This document shows, piece by piece, positions 1 through 8,880 of a DNA stretch of 64,000 bases; position 1 is the first letter of the stretch, and the number at the start of each line of letters is the position of its first letter. The notes beneath the pieces are model-generated. The model made no database searches, had not been told where the DNA came from, and saw nothing but the letters and a program-made list of their open reading frames with translations. A program made the translations under genes and the position numbers. The stretch is from positions 1,364,001-1,428,000 of the forward strand of contig CP054179.1 of assembly GCA_015709615.1 (NCBI GenBank), written 5' to 3'. The stretch comes from Gammaproteobacteria bacterium (GTDB lineage Bacteria > Pseudomonadota > Gammaproteobacteria > Burkholderiales > Nitrosomonadaceae).

Positions 1-458
1 TCCCGGATATCGTCTTGCAACTCTTCCGAACCGAGCGATTGCCTGATTTCGTCAACGATCTGCTGACTCAATAACTGTTTTCCTTGAATGCCCGCAATCT
101 CGACTGCTTTCTTGCTGGAAAGCAACATCAGGATGCGATTGCGAATATCCGGCATTTGTTTGGTAATTTCCTGAATGACTTCGGTCTCTCTGGCTTTTAT
201 CGTCAATCCCACTTGCAGATATTGATTGTTTTCCTCGGGCTGCAAGTTAACGGTAAAAACATCCAAGTCCACAAACTTCGTTGGCTTCGGTTTCGGTTTT
301 GCCGGCTCGGCTTCCTCGTCCCCTGACATTTTCATGAAATACCATGCGCCACCGGCGCCTGCGCCGATCGCGATGATTGCTATCAACAGGGTAATTATCA
401 GTCCCTTCTTGCCTTTCTTACCTTCTGCAGCAGCCGGTGCTTCCATCGTTTTTGCCAT
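1..458 (-). CDS. fliL: Flagellar basal-body protein FliL (3' end outside window)
   Basis: FliL is a single-pass inner-membrane protein that surrounds the stator units at the flagellar motor. I translated it by hand from the ATG at 458; about 152 codons are visible before the window edge. It begins MAKTMEAPAAAEGKKGKKG, followed by a hydrophobic segment at roughly residues 20-36, a Lys/Pro linker and the FliL-type domain with FVDLDVFTVNLQP. A strong ribosome site (GAGGAG) lies 8 bases before the ATG. The gene is separated from fliK by 314 bases, so it probably has its own promoter. The call is firm; the C-terminus is missing only because the window ends. Confidence 0.93.
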   Translation of the reverse strand, partial: MAKTMEAPAAAEGKKGKKGLIITLLIAIIAIGAGAGGAWYFMKMSGDEEAEPAKPKPKPTKFVDLDVFTVNLQPEENNQYLQVGLTIKARETEVIQEITKQMPDIRNRILMLLSSKKAVEIAGIQGKQLLSQQIVDEIRQSLGSEELQDDIR

Positions 459-772
459 TTTGCGAACTCCTCATTGAATGGAGCTCATTATGGTCGACAC
501 GACAATAAACCGATGCCACAAATAACACTGAAATAATGTCGCTATTTTCAGATACTGGAACGGATAGCAACGCAGCGCACACCTTCTGGTTTTAAGTTGC
601 TGAAAGGAAAGACTTTGGCATGATCAATCGTTTGAATTAATTCTTACCCGAACGGGCTAAAGAATGAAATGAGAGCTTGCTCGCCGGCCACACTGGCAAG
701 ACTATCAGCATGACCGGCGCTACCTACGAAATTACTATTGCATCGAGAACAAGGATACCCCCCCGTCAACCA
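459..772. other. Intergenic gap between fliK and fliL
   Basis: This 314-base gap must hold the 3' end of the fliK transcript and the promoter of fliL. I see no convincing ORF, no clear sigma-28 or sigma-54 motif, and no T-tailed hairpin. A CATAAT hexamer upstream of fliL on the minus strand could be a -10 box, but it has no good -35 partner. Confidence 0.5.
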
Positions 773-1933
773 TTACGCATATGTGTTAACGAGACCTTGA
801 TGCCTGACCGGCACAGCGGTCGTTTGCATTTGACCGGCAACCTCCTGCCCAGCATCATTCATACTACCGGAGCTTCTTGCCGCATAAAAAGGTTGTTGCT
901 GCTTATTTTCCTGCTGAAACGAATCGGCGCTGACCATCACATTGCCCAGTTGGATACCATTCTCAGCCATCATCTCCCTTAAGCGCGGCAAAGCCTCCTG
1001 AATAGCGTCACGCACCGCCGAATGAGGAGACACAAATTGTGCCGTCGCCTGGTCTTGCGTAATACTCAACATCACTTCAACAGGCCCTAAATGCGCAGGA
1101 TTCAAACGGATTTCCGCCACCTGATGCTGCTGTGTGCTCAGCCACACAACTTTTTGCGCAAACTCGCCGCCCCACTTATGTTGACCTACGGGCGCATCGA
1201 CTTTAACTTCTTGAGAAACCGCATTCTGCAAAGTTGCCGCTGTGGTGTTATTCAAGCCGAATGATTGTGATGTCAATGGTTCTTCCTGGGTTTTAAAGAC
1301 CGGCACGGCATTGTCGAGTTGAGTATCCTCACTCAGTTCCGAAGCAGGAGGTGCAAATTTGCCGTAAGCGGCAGAATCTGCCGTTCCCAGAAATTGCCAA
1401 TAATTATTGGATGAGGAATTAACATTGAGCGTATCCGAATCGACCGGATTCTGGCTTTGCTGCAACATTTGATTGACAGCCGGGATTACCGCACCGGCAA
1501 TTTGTCCGCTATCTTGCGGCTGGAGCATATCGGCAGATACTGTAGTTGCCGTTTGAGGCGGCACGGAAGCTGCGCCCGTTGCATCCGGATTGGCCATCGC
1601 ACCCATCGCTTGCAGTGCGGGGACCGTTTTAAATACAGAGGATGTATCACTCAAGAGATTCTGGATAAAACTGCCGGAACCATCCGCCGGAGCGTCCTTT
1701 GAAGAATCGGCCGTATCCTTGTCTTTTGCGGATACATCGTTATCGGGCCGGTCCTGCGCGCTTGCAGTATCATTTTTCTCTTGCTTATTGGCGGTTTCGG
1801 ATACTTCCCGCTCCAGAACCTTACCAAAATCTCCGGCAGCAGTATCTTTGGTTCCTGACGAACCAGAGCTCATCGCCGCTGCTGTGTTATCCGCCGGTGA
1901 TAGAATCTGAGGTGCAATCGATATGTTTAACAT
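773..1933 (-). CDS. fliK: Flagellar hook-length control protein FliK
   Basis: FliK is the secreted molecular ruler that switches the flagellar export gate from hook to filament substrates. The 386-residue product has the expected layout. Residues 1-235 are low-complexity and rich in Ala, Ser, Asp and Gln. The C-terminal Flg_hook domain (about 245-340) contains VAEIRLNPAHLGPVEVMLS, the typical core of this family. It is the last gene of the fliF-G-H-I-J-K run, 81 bases after fliJ. The variable N-terminal half gives no family signal, so the call rests on the C-terminal domain and the gene order. Confidence 0.92.
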   Translation of the reverse strand: MLNISIAPQILSPADNTAAAMSSGSSGTKDTAAGDFGKVLEREVSETANKQEKNDTASAQDRPDNDVSAKDKDTADSSKDAPADGSGSFIQNLLSDTSSVFKTVPALQAMGAMANPDATGAASVPPQTATTVSADMLQPQDSGQIAGAVIPAVNQMLQQSQNPVDSDTLNVNSSSNNYWQFLGTADSAAYGKFAPPASELSEDTQLDNAVPVFKTQEEPLTSQSFGLNNTTAATLQNAVSQEVKVDAPVGQHKWGGEFAQKVVWLSTQQHQVAEIRLNPAHLGPVEVMLSITQDQATAQFVSPHSAVRDAIQEALPRLREMMAENGIQLGNVMVSADSFQQENKQQQPFYAARSSGSMNDAGQEVAGQMQTTAVPVRHQGLVNTYA

Positions 1934-2014
1934 AACTTATGGTCTCGTACGATTAATAATACTAGCAGTGAAAAAGCAATATCCATACCAATCCAACTAT
2001 TGCCGGCGATATCG

Positions 2015-2458
2015 CTAGCCGTCTTTGCGGTGAAAGGAATTCAAGGCAAACTCATCCAGTGCTTTTTGTTCTTGTTGTAGTTGTTTCTGATTCTCCGCAC
2101 GTTGCTGACGCTGTGACAGCGTGTCGTAGGATTTCAGTTTGCGCTGGTGGGATAAAAACTCATCGTTACCCGCCATTCTTTTATTTTGCGCAAATAAGAC
2201 TGCCTGGCGCTGCTCTGTGATCGCGGCGTCCAGCTTGTCCATGAAAGCGATAAAATTGAGCCACTCAATATGATCCATTCCCTTTTCCGTAGAGTTCTGC
2301 AAATGAGACTGATAGCTATGGCGGTACTGCAACAGCAAATTCAGTTTCTTTTCCGCTTCCTGCTGCTGAGCATTCAACTTTCCGAGATTCTTTGCGGAAG
2401 CATCCGCTTGTTGCTGAGCCAATTCAAGCAGCACTTTTAATGACGACGACGTTGCCAT
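2015..2458 (-). CDS. fliJ: Flagellar export chaperone FliJ
   Basis: FliJ is a small coiled-coil protein that sits in the centre of the FliI ATPase ring and couples it to the export gate. The 147-residue product is almost wholly helical and rich in Gln, Lys, Glu and Leu, as expected for an antiparallel coiled coil. An AAGGAAA ribosome site precedes the ATG. It lies 16 bases after fliI. FliJ proteins are poorly conserved in sequence, so length, coiled-coil character and position directly after fliI carry the assignment. Confidence 0.88.
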   Translation of the reverse strand: MATSSSLKVLLELAQQQADASAKNLGKLNAQQQEAEKKLNLLLQYRHSYQSHLQNSTEKGMDHIEWLNFIAFMDKLDAAITEQRQAVLFAQNKRMAGNDEFLSHQRKLKSYDTLSQRQQRAENQKQLQQEQKALDEFALNSFHRKDG

Positions 2459-2474
2459 GATCGATTTTCCTTAA

Positions 2475-3881
2475 TTACCGAATCCCTTCGTTTTCAAATA
2501 ACTTGGATAATTTCTCCAGGCTATCGGCAAAGTTGTCGTGCTGAAACATATTTTGCAGTAAAAATTTCTCCAGCGACGGATACAGTCTGATCGCCCGATC
2601 CAACTCCGCATCCGTTCCAGCGACATAAGCGCCGACGCTGATCAGATCGTGGCTGCGCTGATAACGCGAATACAGGCTTTTAAATTGCCGCGCCATATCC
2701 GTCTGTTTTTGCGGCACCACGCTGGTCATGACCCGGCTGATCGAAGCTTCGATATCGATGGCCGGGTAATGTCCCGATTCGGCCAATCGCCGCGTGAGTA
2801 CAATGTGGCCATCCAAAATGGCGCGCGCGCTGTCGGCGATCGGATCGTTCTGATCATCCCCTTCGGCCAGCACGGTATAAAAAGCCGTGATCGAACCGCT
2901 GTTCTGATTGCCGTTACCGGCTCGCTCCACCAACTGCGGCAATTTGGCAAACACCGAAGGCGGATAACCTTTAGTCGCCGGAGGTTCGCCGATTGCCAGC
3001 GCAATTTCCCGCTGCGCCATGGCATAGCGCGTCAACGAGTCCATGATGAGCAATACATGCTTGCCGGCATCGCGAAAATATTCGGCAATGGCCGTGGCAT
3101 AAGCCGCGCCTTGCAAGCGCAGCAGCGGCGAGGTATCGGCCGGTGCGGCGACAACCACCGAGCGGGCGAGCCCTTCTTCTCCCAGAATATTTTCGATGAA
3201 TTCCTTAACCTCACGCCCCCGTTCACCGATCAATCCCACAACAATGACATCGGCTGTGGTGTAGCGCGCCATCATACCCAGCAGCACGCTTTTACCCACC
3301 CCGCTACCAGCAAACAAACCCATGCGTTGTCCGCGCCCGACCGTCAACAGCGTGTTAATCGCACGTACGCCGACATCGAGCGGCTCAGTCACCGGAACCC
3401 GTTCCAGCGGGTTATAAGGCCGACTGTATAACGGCACGCTATGTTCGGCGCGGGTGGGTCCAAGACGATCTAGCGGTTCACCGACGCCATTCAGCACACG
3501 CCCCAGCAGTTCCGGACCGACCGCAACATGCTTGGCGCGATCGGCCGCACGCCGGCGCGGGTGCAAAACGCTGCCCAGACGGGGCAATTCACCCGGCAGC
3601 TCCGCAGGAATTACTTTGGCCCCAGGCGACAAACCGTAAACATCGCTGGAAGGCATGAGGAACAAGCGTTCCCCGGAAAATCCAACCACTTCGGCTGAAA
3701 CGCTAAAACCGTTCGATAAGGAAATGGTGCAACTGCTGCCGACCGGCAATCTGAGTCCGACCGCTTCCATCACCAACCCGGAAACACGCGTAATGGTTCC
3801 ACTGAGCAGGAAAGGGTTTGCGGGATCGATCAACTGGGTGCAGTTTTTCAGGAAACCGCCCCATTGTTCATGACGCGTCAT
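2475..3881 (-). CDS. fliI: Flagellum-specific ATPase FliI
   Basis: FliI is the F1-beta-like ATPase of the flagellar type III export apparatus. The 468-residue protein has the nucleotide-binding P-loop GLFAGSGVGKS (about 188-198), the Walker B stretch VLLIMDSLTRYAMAQRE, and the conserved ERGREVKEFIE segment. Its length matches the family. Its ATG lies inside the 3' end of fliH, with a 14-base overlap, which suggests translational coupling of the ATPase with its regulator FliH. Confidence 0.97.
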   Translation of the reverse strand: MTRHEQWGGFLKNCTQLIDPANPFLLSGTITRVSGLVMEAVGLRLPVGSSCTISLSNGFSVSAEVVGFSGERLFLMPSSDVYGLSPGAKVIPAELPGELPRLGSVLHPRRRAADRAKHVAVGPELLGRVLNGVGEPLDRLGPTRAEHSVPLYSRPYNPLERVPVTEPLDVGVRAINTLLTVGRGQRMGLFAGSGVGKSVLLGMMARYTTADVIVVGLIGERGREVKEFIENILGEEGLARSVVVAAPADTSPLLRLQGAAYATAIAEYFRDAGKHVLLIMDSLTRYAMAQREIALAIGEPPATKGYPPSVFAKLPQLVERAGNGNQNSGSITAFYTVLAEGDDQNDPIADSARAILDGHIVLTRRLAESGHYPAIDIEASISRVMTSVVPQKQTDMARQFKSLYSRYQRSHDLISVGAYVAGTDAELDRAIRLYPSLEKFLLQNMFQHDNFADSLEKLSKLFENEGIR

Positions 3882-4590
3882 GCCGATCTGCCTTATCCAG
3901 CCAGCCGTCGGTCTGGCCTATGGTTGACAATACCCGTTGCCAGCGCACTTCCATGCTGCCGTTGACTTCGCTGCCGCCCGCTTCGATACGGCACCCACCG
4001 CGGGATAACTGTTCATCCTCACGGACGCACCAATGATCCTGCTCCAATTGCTCGCTCAGATGCGCAAGCACCAGTTTTGCATCCTCGGGATGCAGGAACA
4101 GGCGAGGATGTTGCGTCACATGGGGTAAATTGCGGATTGCTTCCTGCACAATCGGCACAATCAGCTCGGGTTGCAGCTGCAACGCTTCCGTCACCATTTT
4201 CTTCGTCAGTGCGATGGCCAGTTCAAGCAAACTGGCCGCCACCTGCTGATCCATCTGTTGCAGATCCTGATCCAATTTGAGCAATAATGCCTGGATGCGG
4301 GCAACCTCGGCTTTGACTTCGGTCTCGGCAATGGCACGGCCTTCCGCGTATCCAGTCGCATGACCTTCTTGCAAACCAGCCGCATACCCTTTATCTTTTG
4401 CGTTCTGAAAAACGGTCGCCACTTCCTCTTCGCTCGGCAAAGCAGCCTGCGGCTGATCATCCGGCGTTACGTTCGATTCCGCTTCGACCTCTGGAATTTC
4501 TTGCGGCGCATCGGATGTTTCAAAGGAATCCATTTCCCAGCGCCGATACGCGCTGAGTTTTTCTTTAGGAACAAAATTACTTGCCATCAT
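3868..4590 (-). CDS. fliH: Flagellar assembly protein FliH
   Basis: FliH binds FliI and controls its ATPase activity while linking it to the C-ring. The 240-residue product has a variable acidic N-terminus. Then comes a Gly/Ala-rich stretch (GYAAGLQEGHATGYAEGRA) that matches the GxxxG repeats of this family, and then a FliH/V-ATPase E-subunit-like C-terminal domain. Two adjacent ATG codons (4590, 4587) can serve as start; neither has a strong ribosome site. The 3' end overlaps fliI by 14 bases. Confidence 0.93.
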   Translation of the reverse strand: MMASNFVPKEKLSAYRRWEMDSFETSDAPQEIPEVEAESNVTPDDQPQAALPSEEEVATVFQNAKDKGYAAGLQEGHATGYAEGRAIAETEVKAEVARIQALLLKLDQDLQQMDQQVAASLLELAIALTKKMVTEALQLQPELIVPIVQEAIRNLPHVTQHPRLFLHPEDAKLVLAHLSEQLEQDHWCVREDEQLSRGGCRIEAGGSEVNGSMEVRWQRVLSTIGQTDGWLDKADRHDAS

Positions 4591-4670
4591 CGCTATATAT
4601 CTTTAGTTCGGTATTAAACGGCCCCGGCTATTGACCATTGACTCAATTGATCGGATAAAAAAACAACCGG

Positions 4671-5672
4671 TTAAATGAAGCCATCGTCGCCCTTTCCGCC
4701 CAGTACAATCTGTCCATCGTCAGCCAATTGACGCACAATCTTGAGAATTTCTTTTTGCTCGGCTTCGACTTCGGATACCCGCACCGGACCTTTACTTTCA
4801 AGATCTTCACGCAAAGCTTCAGCAGCACGCTGCGACATATTCTTGAAAATTTTCTTGCGCAGTTCTTCTTGCGCGCCTTTCAACGCAATGATCAAAGATT
4901 CCGACTGGACTTCGCGCAACAGCAATTGGATACCGTGATCATCGATGTCGATCAGATTATCGAAGACGAACATTTCATCCATGATCTTTTGCGCCAATTC
5001 TTCGTCGTACTGCTTGACGTTCTCAATGACACTGGTTTCTTGCGCGGTCGGCACAAAGTTGAGAATCTCCGCGGCGGCCCGGACTCCGCCCATGGCCGCT
5101 TTGCGGATGCTATTGCTGCCCGATAGCAATTTTGTCAGTACATCGTTAAGTTCGCGCAGCGCGTCGGGCTGAATACTGTCCAGGGTGGCAATGCGTAACA
5201 ACGTATCGTTGCGCAGCCGCTCGGAAAACAGACTTAAAATTTCACTGGCCTGATCCCGTTCCAAATGAACCAGAATGGTGGCGATAATCTGCGGATGCTC
5301 ATTCTTGATCAGTTCGGCCACCGAAGGCGCGTCCATCCACTTCAACCCTTCAATGCCGCTGGTATCGCCGCCTTGTAAAATACGATCGATCAGATTGGCT
5401 GCCTTTTCATCGCCCAATGCGCTGGTCAGCACCTTGCGGATATAATCCGCCGAATCCTGCCCCAGCGTGGTTCTTCCTTCGGCTTCATTGCAAAACTCCG
5501 TCAGGATATTGTCGATTTCATTGCGTGAAATATTCTGCAACGTGGACATCGTCTCGCCCAGTTTTTGCACTTCCTTAGGACCCAGTAACTTGATGACCGA
5601 CGCCGCTTCCTGTTCGCCCAGCGTCATCAGCAAGATGGCGCTTTTTTTGATTCCATCAACTTCATCAGCCAT
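4671..5672 (-). CDS. fliG: Flagellar motor switch protein FliG
   Basis: FliG is the C-ring protein that contacts the stator and generates torque. The 333-residue product matches the usual length. It carries the FliG_N domain with SAILLMTLGEQEAA, the middle domain with the EHPQIIATILVHLE (EHPQ) motif, and the C-terminal torque helix region (DDHGIQLLLREVQSESLIIALKG). The start overlaps the end of fliF by 8 bases, so the two are probably translated together. Confidence 0.97.
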   Translation of the reverse strand: MADEVDGIKKSAILLMTLGEQEAASVIKLLGPKEVQKLGETMSTLQNISRNEIDNILTEFCNEAEGRTTLGQDSADYIRKVLTSALGDEKAANLIDRILQGGDTSGIEGLKWMDAPSVAELIKNEHPQIIATILVHLERDQASEILSLFSERLRNDTLLRIATLDSIQPDALRELNDVLTKLLSGSNSIRKAAMGGVRAAAEILNFVPTAQETSVIENVKQYDEELAQKIMDEMFVFDNLIDIDDHGIQLLLREVQSESLIIALKGAQEELRKKIFKNMSQRAAEALREDLESKGPVRVSEVEAEQKEILKIVRQLADDGQIVLGGKGDDGFI

Positions 5673-7338
5673 TTTTAGCCATCCAGTCTTTTACCACATT
5701 GGCGACAATCGCCGGCTCATCCAAAGCCAATTGCTTGGCGCGCTTGAGATTTTCATCAAATATCGATTTCTGAATCGCTTGAATGGCCGCCTCATCCACC
5801 TGCCCCGGCAAATGTCCTTGCGCCGTTGCTGCGCCCGGCAGTTTCTCCTGTTCAACTGCCGGTAGCGGTGGCGGCGGCGCCAAGCTTTTCAGGAACGGCT
5901 TGAGTATCTTCAACAAGAAAAACAAAACCACCGCCGCGATCAGCAATTGCTTGCCGATATCCTTGGCCAGCAGGATCACTTCGGGATCTTTCCAGAGCGG
6001 CACATCCAGCACCGTTTCGCCGTTGTGGGTGAATAAACTGTTGGTCACCGTGAGCGAGTCCCCGCGTTTCTCGCTATAACCCATGGCTTCGCGCACAAGG
6101 TTGTTGATTTCCTTAATTTCCTCAGCCGTTAACGGCTCATGCGTCACTTCTCCGTTTTCATCCACTTTCTTGCGGTAATTCACCACCACCGCAGCGGATA
6201 ATCGTTTGATATTGCCGGTCGATTGCTGTACATGCTGTACCGTTTTATCGACTTCGTAATTTATCGTCGACTCTTTTTTCTTGTCAGTCGGTACCGCTTT
6301 ATCGTCGCCTTCTTTCTTCTCACCGCCCGCCTCAATCGGCGCCGTTGCCGGTTCAGGCGGACGATTGGTCAGCGCGCCCGGAATGCCGCCATCTGCCTTT
6401 GAGCCCGTGGAAGTCGCCTCGAGCGTTTGCTGGCTGCGGATTGCGGCAGCTTCCGACTCGCTATTGTTTGGCCGGTAAATTTCTTCGGCGCGTTCAATCC
6501 GGGAAAAATCCACATCCGCAGTCACTTGCGCGCGCACATTGGCGGCGCCGGTAATGGGTATAAGAATAGTCTCGATACGGCGGATATAGTTTTCTTCGAT
6601 TTCCTGTATATATTCCAACTGCTTGGCGTCAAAGCGGGCATCCTGTTTATCGTTCTGCGTGCTGAGCAGATTGCCGTTTTGATCCACCACCGTCACATTC
6701 TTTACCGGCAGATTAGGCACGCTGCTGGCCATTAGATGCACAATCGCGCTGACTTGTTCGACGCTCAAAACCCTGCCCGGGTGCAAATGCAACAATACCG
6801 AGACACTCGGTTGCTGCTTCTCGCGCGAAAATACCGAAGGCTTAGCCATCGCCAAATGCACGCGCGCGCTTTGCACGGCGGCCAAGGACTGAATCGAGCG
6901 CGCCAACTCACCTTCCAGCGCGCGCTGGTAGTTAACCTGTTCGAGAAATTGGCTGGAGCCGAATTTTTGATTCTCCATTAACTCAAATCCGGCCAGACCG
7001 CCTTTCGGCAATCCCTGACCCGCCAGACGCAAGCGCACTTCGTGCACTTGCTTTTCGGGCACCAGAATTGCACCACCGCTTTCGGAAAATTTATACGGCA
7101 CGTTCATTTGCTGCAAAGCGCTGATGATGGCCGCGCCATCCTGATCCGGCACATTGTTGTAGAGCGCGCGATACTCCGGCGTCTGACTCCACATCAACGC
7201 GCCAACCAGCAACGCCACAACAGCCGCGGCCGAGAGAATCAATCCCAGTTTTTTTTGATTGGGTAACTGACTTAACTGACCCAGACCCATCGACGGAGCT
7301 GGTGCTGTTGTATTGGATTCACTCGGTACTGTTGCCAC
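5665..7338 (-). CDS. fliF: Flagellar MS-ring protein FliF
   Basis: FliF forms the membrane-embedded MS ring on which the flagellum is built. The 557-residue product has a cytoplasmic N-terminus, a first transmembrane segment at about 31-49, the YscJ/FliF ring-building domains (EYRALYNNVPDQDGAAI, GLAGFELM), and a second transmembrane segment at about 455-475. The short C-terminal tail binds FliG. The start is GTG, supported by an AGGAG ribosome site about 8 bases upstream. This is the first gene of the minus-strand flagellar operon and diverges from the flrB-like kinase gene. Confidence 0.97.
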   Translation of the reverse strand: MATVPSESNTTAPAPSMGLGQLSQLPNQKKLGLILSAAAVVALLVGALMWSQTPEYRALYNNVPDQDGAAIISALQQMNVPYKFSESGGAILVPEKQVHEVRLRLAGQGLPKGGLAGFELMENQKFGSSQFLEQVNYQRALEGELARSIQSLAAVQSARVHLAMAKPSVFSREKQQPSVSVLLHLHPGRVLSVEQVSAIVHLMASSVPNLPVKNVTVVDQNGNLLSTQNDKQDARFDAKQLEYIQEIEENYIRRIETILIPITGAANVRAQVTADVDFSRIERAEEIYRPNNSESEAAAIRSQQTLEATSTGSKADGGIPGALTNRPPEPATAPIEAGGEKKEGDDKAVPTDKKKESTINYEVDKTVQHVQQSTGNIKRLSAAVVVNYRKKVDENGEVTHEPLTAEEIKEINNLVREAMGYSEKRGDSLTVTNSLFTHNGETVLDVPLWKDPEVILLAKDIGKQLLIAAVVLFFLLKILKPFLKSLAPPPPLPAVEQEKLPGAATAQGHLPGQVDEAAIQAIQKSIFDENLKRAKQLALDEPAIVANVVKDWMAKNG

Positions 7339-7683
7339 GTGCTTTTCTCCTGCTTAAATTCTGGGTTGCCAATCAATAGGCCATTCGTTATCAATAACAA
7401 ATCCGAAATTTCTTTTCCAAAATCCATTCAATATAAGGCGGTTGAGTAAAAACATCCGGGCACGCCGCTTGCGCCATTACCCTTCAATTTATTCATTGCC
7501 TTGTCGTAACAGGCATCAGCCACCTGCATACGGAATGGATTTTTATTGATGCGATGATTATCTATAAACCTATAAAATCTGAATGGGTGAATAGAATAGT
7601 TTTGCTCGCCTTATTTGCGGCATTGTCGAAACCGGGTGCAGTGGTAAGCTAGCGACCATCCCCAATCACCGTCATCTAAATTC
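7339..7683. other. Divergent regulatory region between fliF and the flrB-type kinase
   Basis: This 345-base region must hold promoters for both the fliF operon (minus) and the kinase-activator-fliE side (plus). The plus side has a good sigma-54 candidate, listed separately. On the minus side I found no spacing-correct GG-N10-GC motif and no convincing sigma-70 or sigma-28 pair. It contains no ORF that looks real. Confidence 0.5.
7458..7472 (+). promoter_or_regulatory. Candidate sigma-54 (-24/-12) promoter for the flrBC-type operon
   Basis: The sequence GGGCACGCCGCTTGC carries GG at 7459-7460, exactly 10 bases, then GC at 7471-7472, and matches the consensus GGCACG-N4-TTGC at nearly every position. 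It would start transcription near 7484, about 200 bases before the kinase gene. In polar flagellates the FleSR/FlrBC pair is itself made from a sigma-54 promoter under a FleQ/FlrA-type master regulator, so the location fits. No enhancer site was identified. Confidence 0.6.
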
Positions 7684-8880
7684 GTGCAAAGTAAAAAGGT
7701 CAGCAAAATTAAGCCGGTATCGGCCGATCAGGAGCAGCTCAAGCTGGCGTTTGCGGCTTTTAACGAGGCATCGGAACAGCTATCCGGTGTTTATCAGGAT
7801 TTACAACACCAAGTGGCGCAACTCACACGCCAGCTGGCACTCGCCAATGGCGAATTGCACAAACAGCTAAGCGCAAAAGAAAATCTGTCACAGCAGTTAA
7901 GTCTGTTGTTAAATGCATTACCCGGCGGTGTGATCGCTCTGGATGCGCAGGAACGTATCGAGCAAGTCAATCCGGCGGCCATTGCCATCCTCGGCGAATC
8001 GCTGCTGGGTTCGGCCTGGCAGCAAGTCATCCAGGAGCGCTTAGCGCCGACCGCGATCATCAATGAATGGCTGCTAAAGCAAGAACACAGAGTGCGGTCA
8101 CGGCGCATCCGCATCGAAAGCAGTGCAACCGATCCGGCCGGCAGACGCATTCTGCTGGTAAACGACATCACCGAAGCGTATGCCATGCAGGAGCTAATCC
8201 GGCGCAACCAGCGCCTGACTTCCATGGGCGAAATGGCGGCTAACCTGGCACATCAGCTGCGCACACCGCTCTCGACCGCGTTGCTGTACGCCAATCATCT
8301 GGGAAACGATACGCTCCCTTCCACCGAACGGAAGAAATTCGCCGCCAAAACCATCGAGCGCCTGCATCATCTGGAGCATTTGACCAAGGATATGCTCCGT
8401 TTTGTAAAAGGCGAGGCGAGACGGCGGGAACCTGTGGTCGTCAGCGATTTATTAGCCGAGTTGCGCCAAGTTGTCGAACCGCAAATGGCGCAGCGCGATT
8501 TACAATTCACCGTCGCTGACCACAGCGCGGCGGAAACCATGATTACGGATCATCAGGCTTTATGCGGCGCCATGATCAGTTTGCTGGAAAATGCCATGCA
8601 AGCTTCTGCTGCGGGCGGACAAATCGTTCTCGCCTGCCGTTTGCAGGAAAAAAACATCATGCTGAGCGTTCGCGACGATGGTCCCGGTATCGATGCCGCA
8701 TTGCAGGAAAGATTATTCGAGCCTTTTTTCACCACGCGCGCGGAGGGCACGGGATTGGGTTTAGCCATTGTCCGCGGTGTCATCGAGTCCATGGGCGGTG
8801 ATGTGCAAATCCATTCAGCACCGGGCGAAGGAACCGAATTCAGGGTACGGCTGCCGAGAACTACAGGAGAAAAAATATGA
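7684..8880 (+). CDS. flrB: Flagellar two-component sensor kinase, FlrB/FleS type
   Basis: This is a cytosolic histidine kinase expected to phosphorylate the FlrC-type activator encoded next to it. The 398-residue product has an N-terminal coiled coil (about 28-75) and a PAS-like domain (76-165). The HisKA H-box MGEMAANLAHQLRTPLS places the phospho-acceptor at His190. The ATPase domain has the N box LLENAMQAS, DDGPGI and GTGLGLAI. There is no transmembrane segment, as usual for FlrB/FleS. The start is GTG without a visible ribosome site; no ATG exists between it and the upstream in-frame stop. It overlaps the next gene by ATGA. Confidence 0.88.
   Translation: MQSKKVSKIKPVSADQEQLKLAFAAFNEASEQLSGVYQDLQHQVAQLTRQLALANGELHKQLSAKENLSQQLSLLLNALPGGVIALDAQERIEQVNPAAIAILGESLLGSAWQQVIQERLAPTAIINEWLLKQEHRVRSRRIRIESSATDPAGRRILLVNDITEAYAMQELIRRNQRLTSMGEMAANLAHQLRTPLSTALLYANHLGNDTLPSTERKKFAAKTIERLHHLEHLTKDMLRFVKGEARRREPVVVSDLLAELRQVVEPQMAQRDLQFTVADHSAAETMITDHQALCGAMISLLENAMQASAAGGQIVLACRLQEKNIMLSVRDDGPGIDAALQERLFEPFFTTRAEGTGLGLAIVRGVIESMGGDVQIHSAPGEGTEFRVRLPRTTGEKI

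Noticed and set aside
2649..3431. 260-codon plus-strand ORF
   Set aside because: It is antisense to fliI and lacks any domain or ribosome site.
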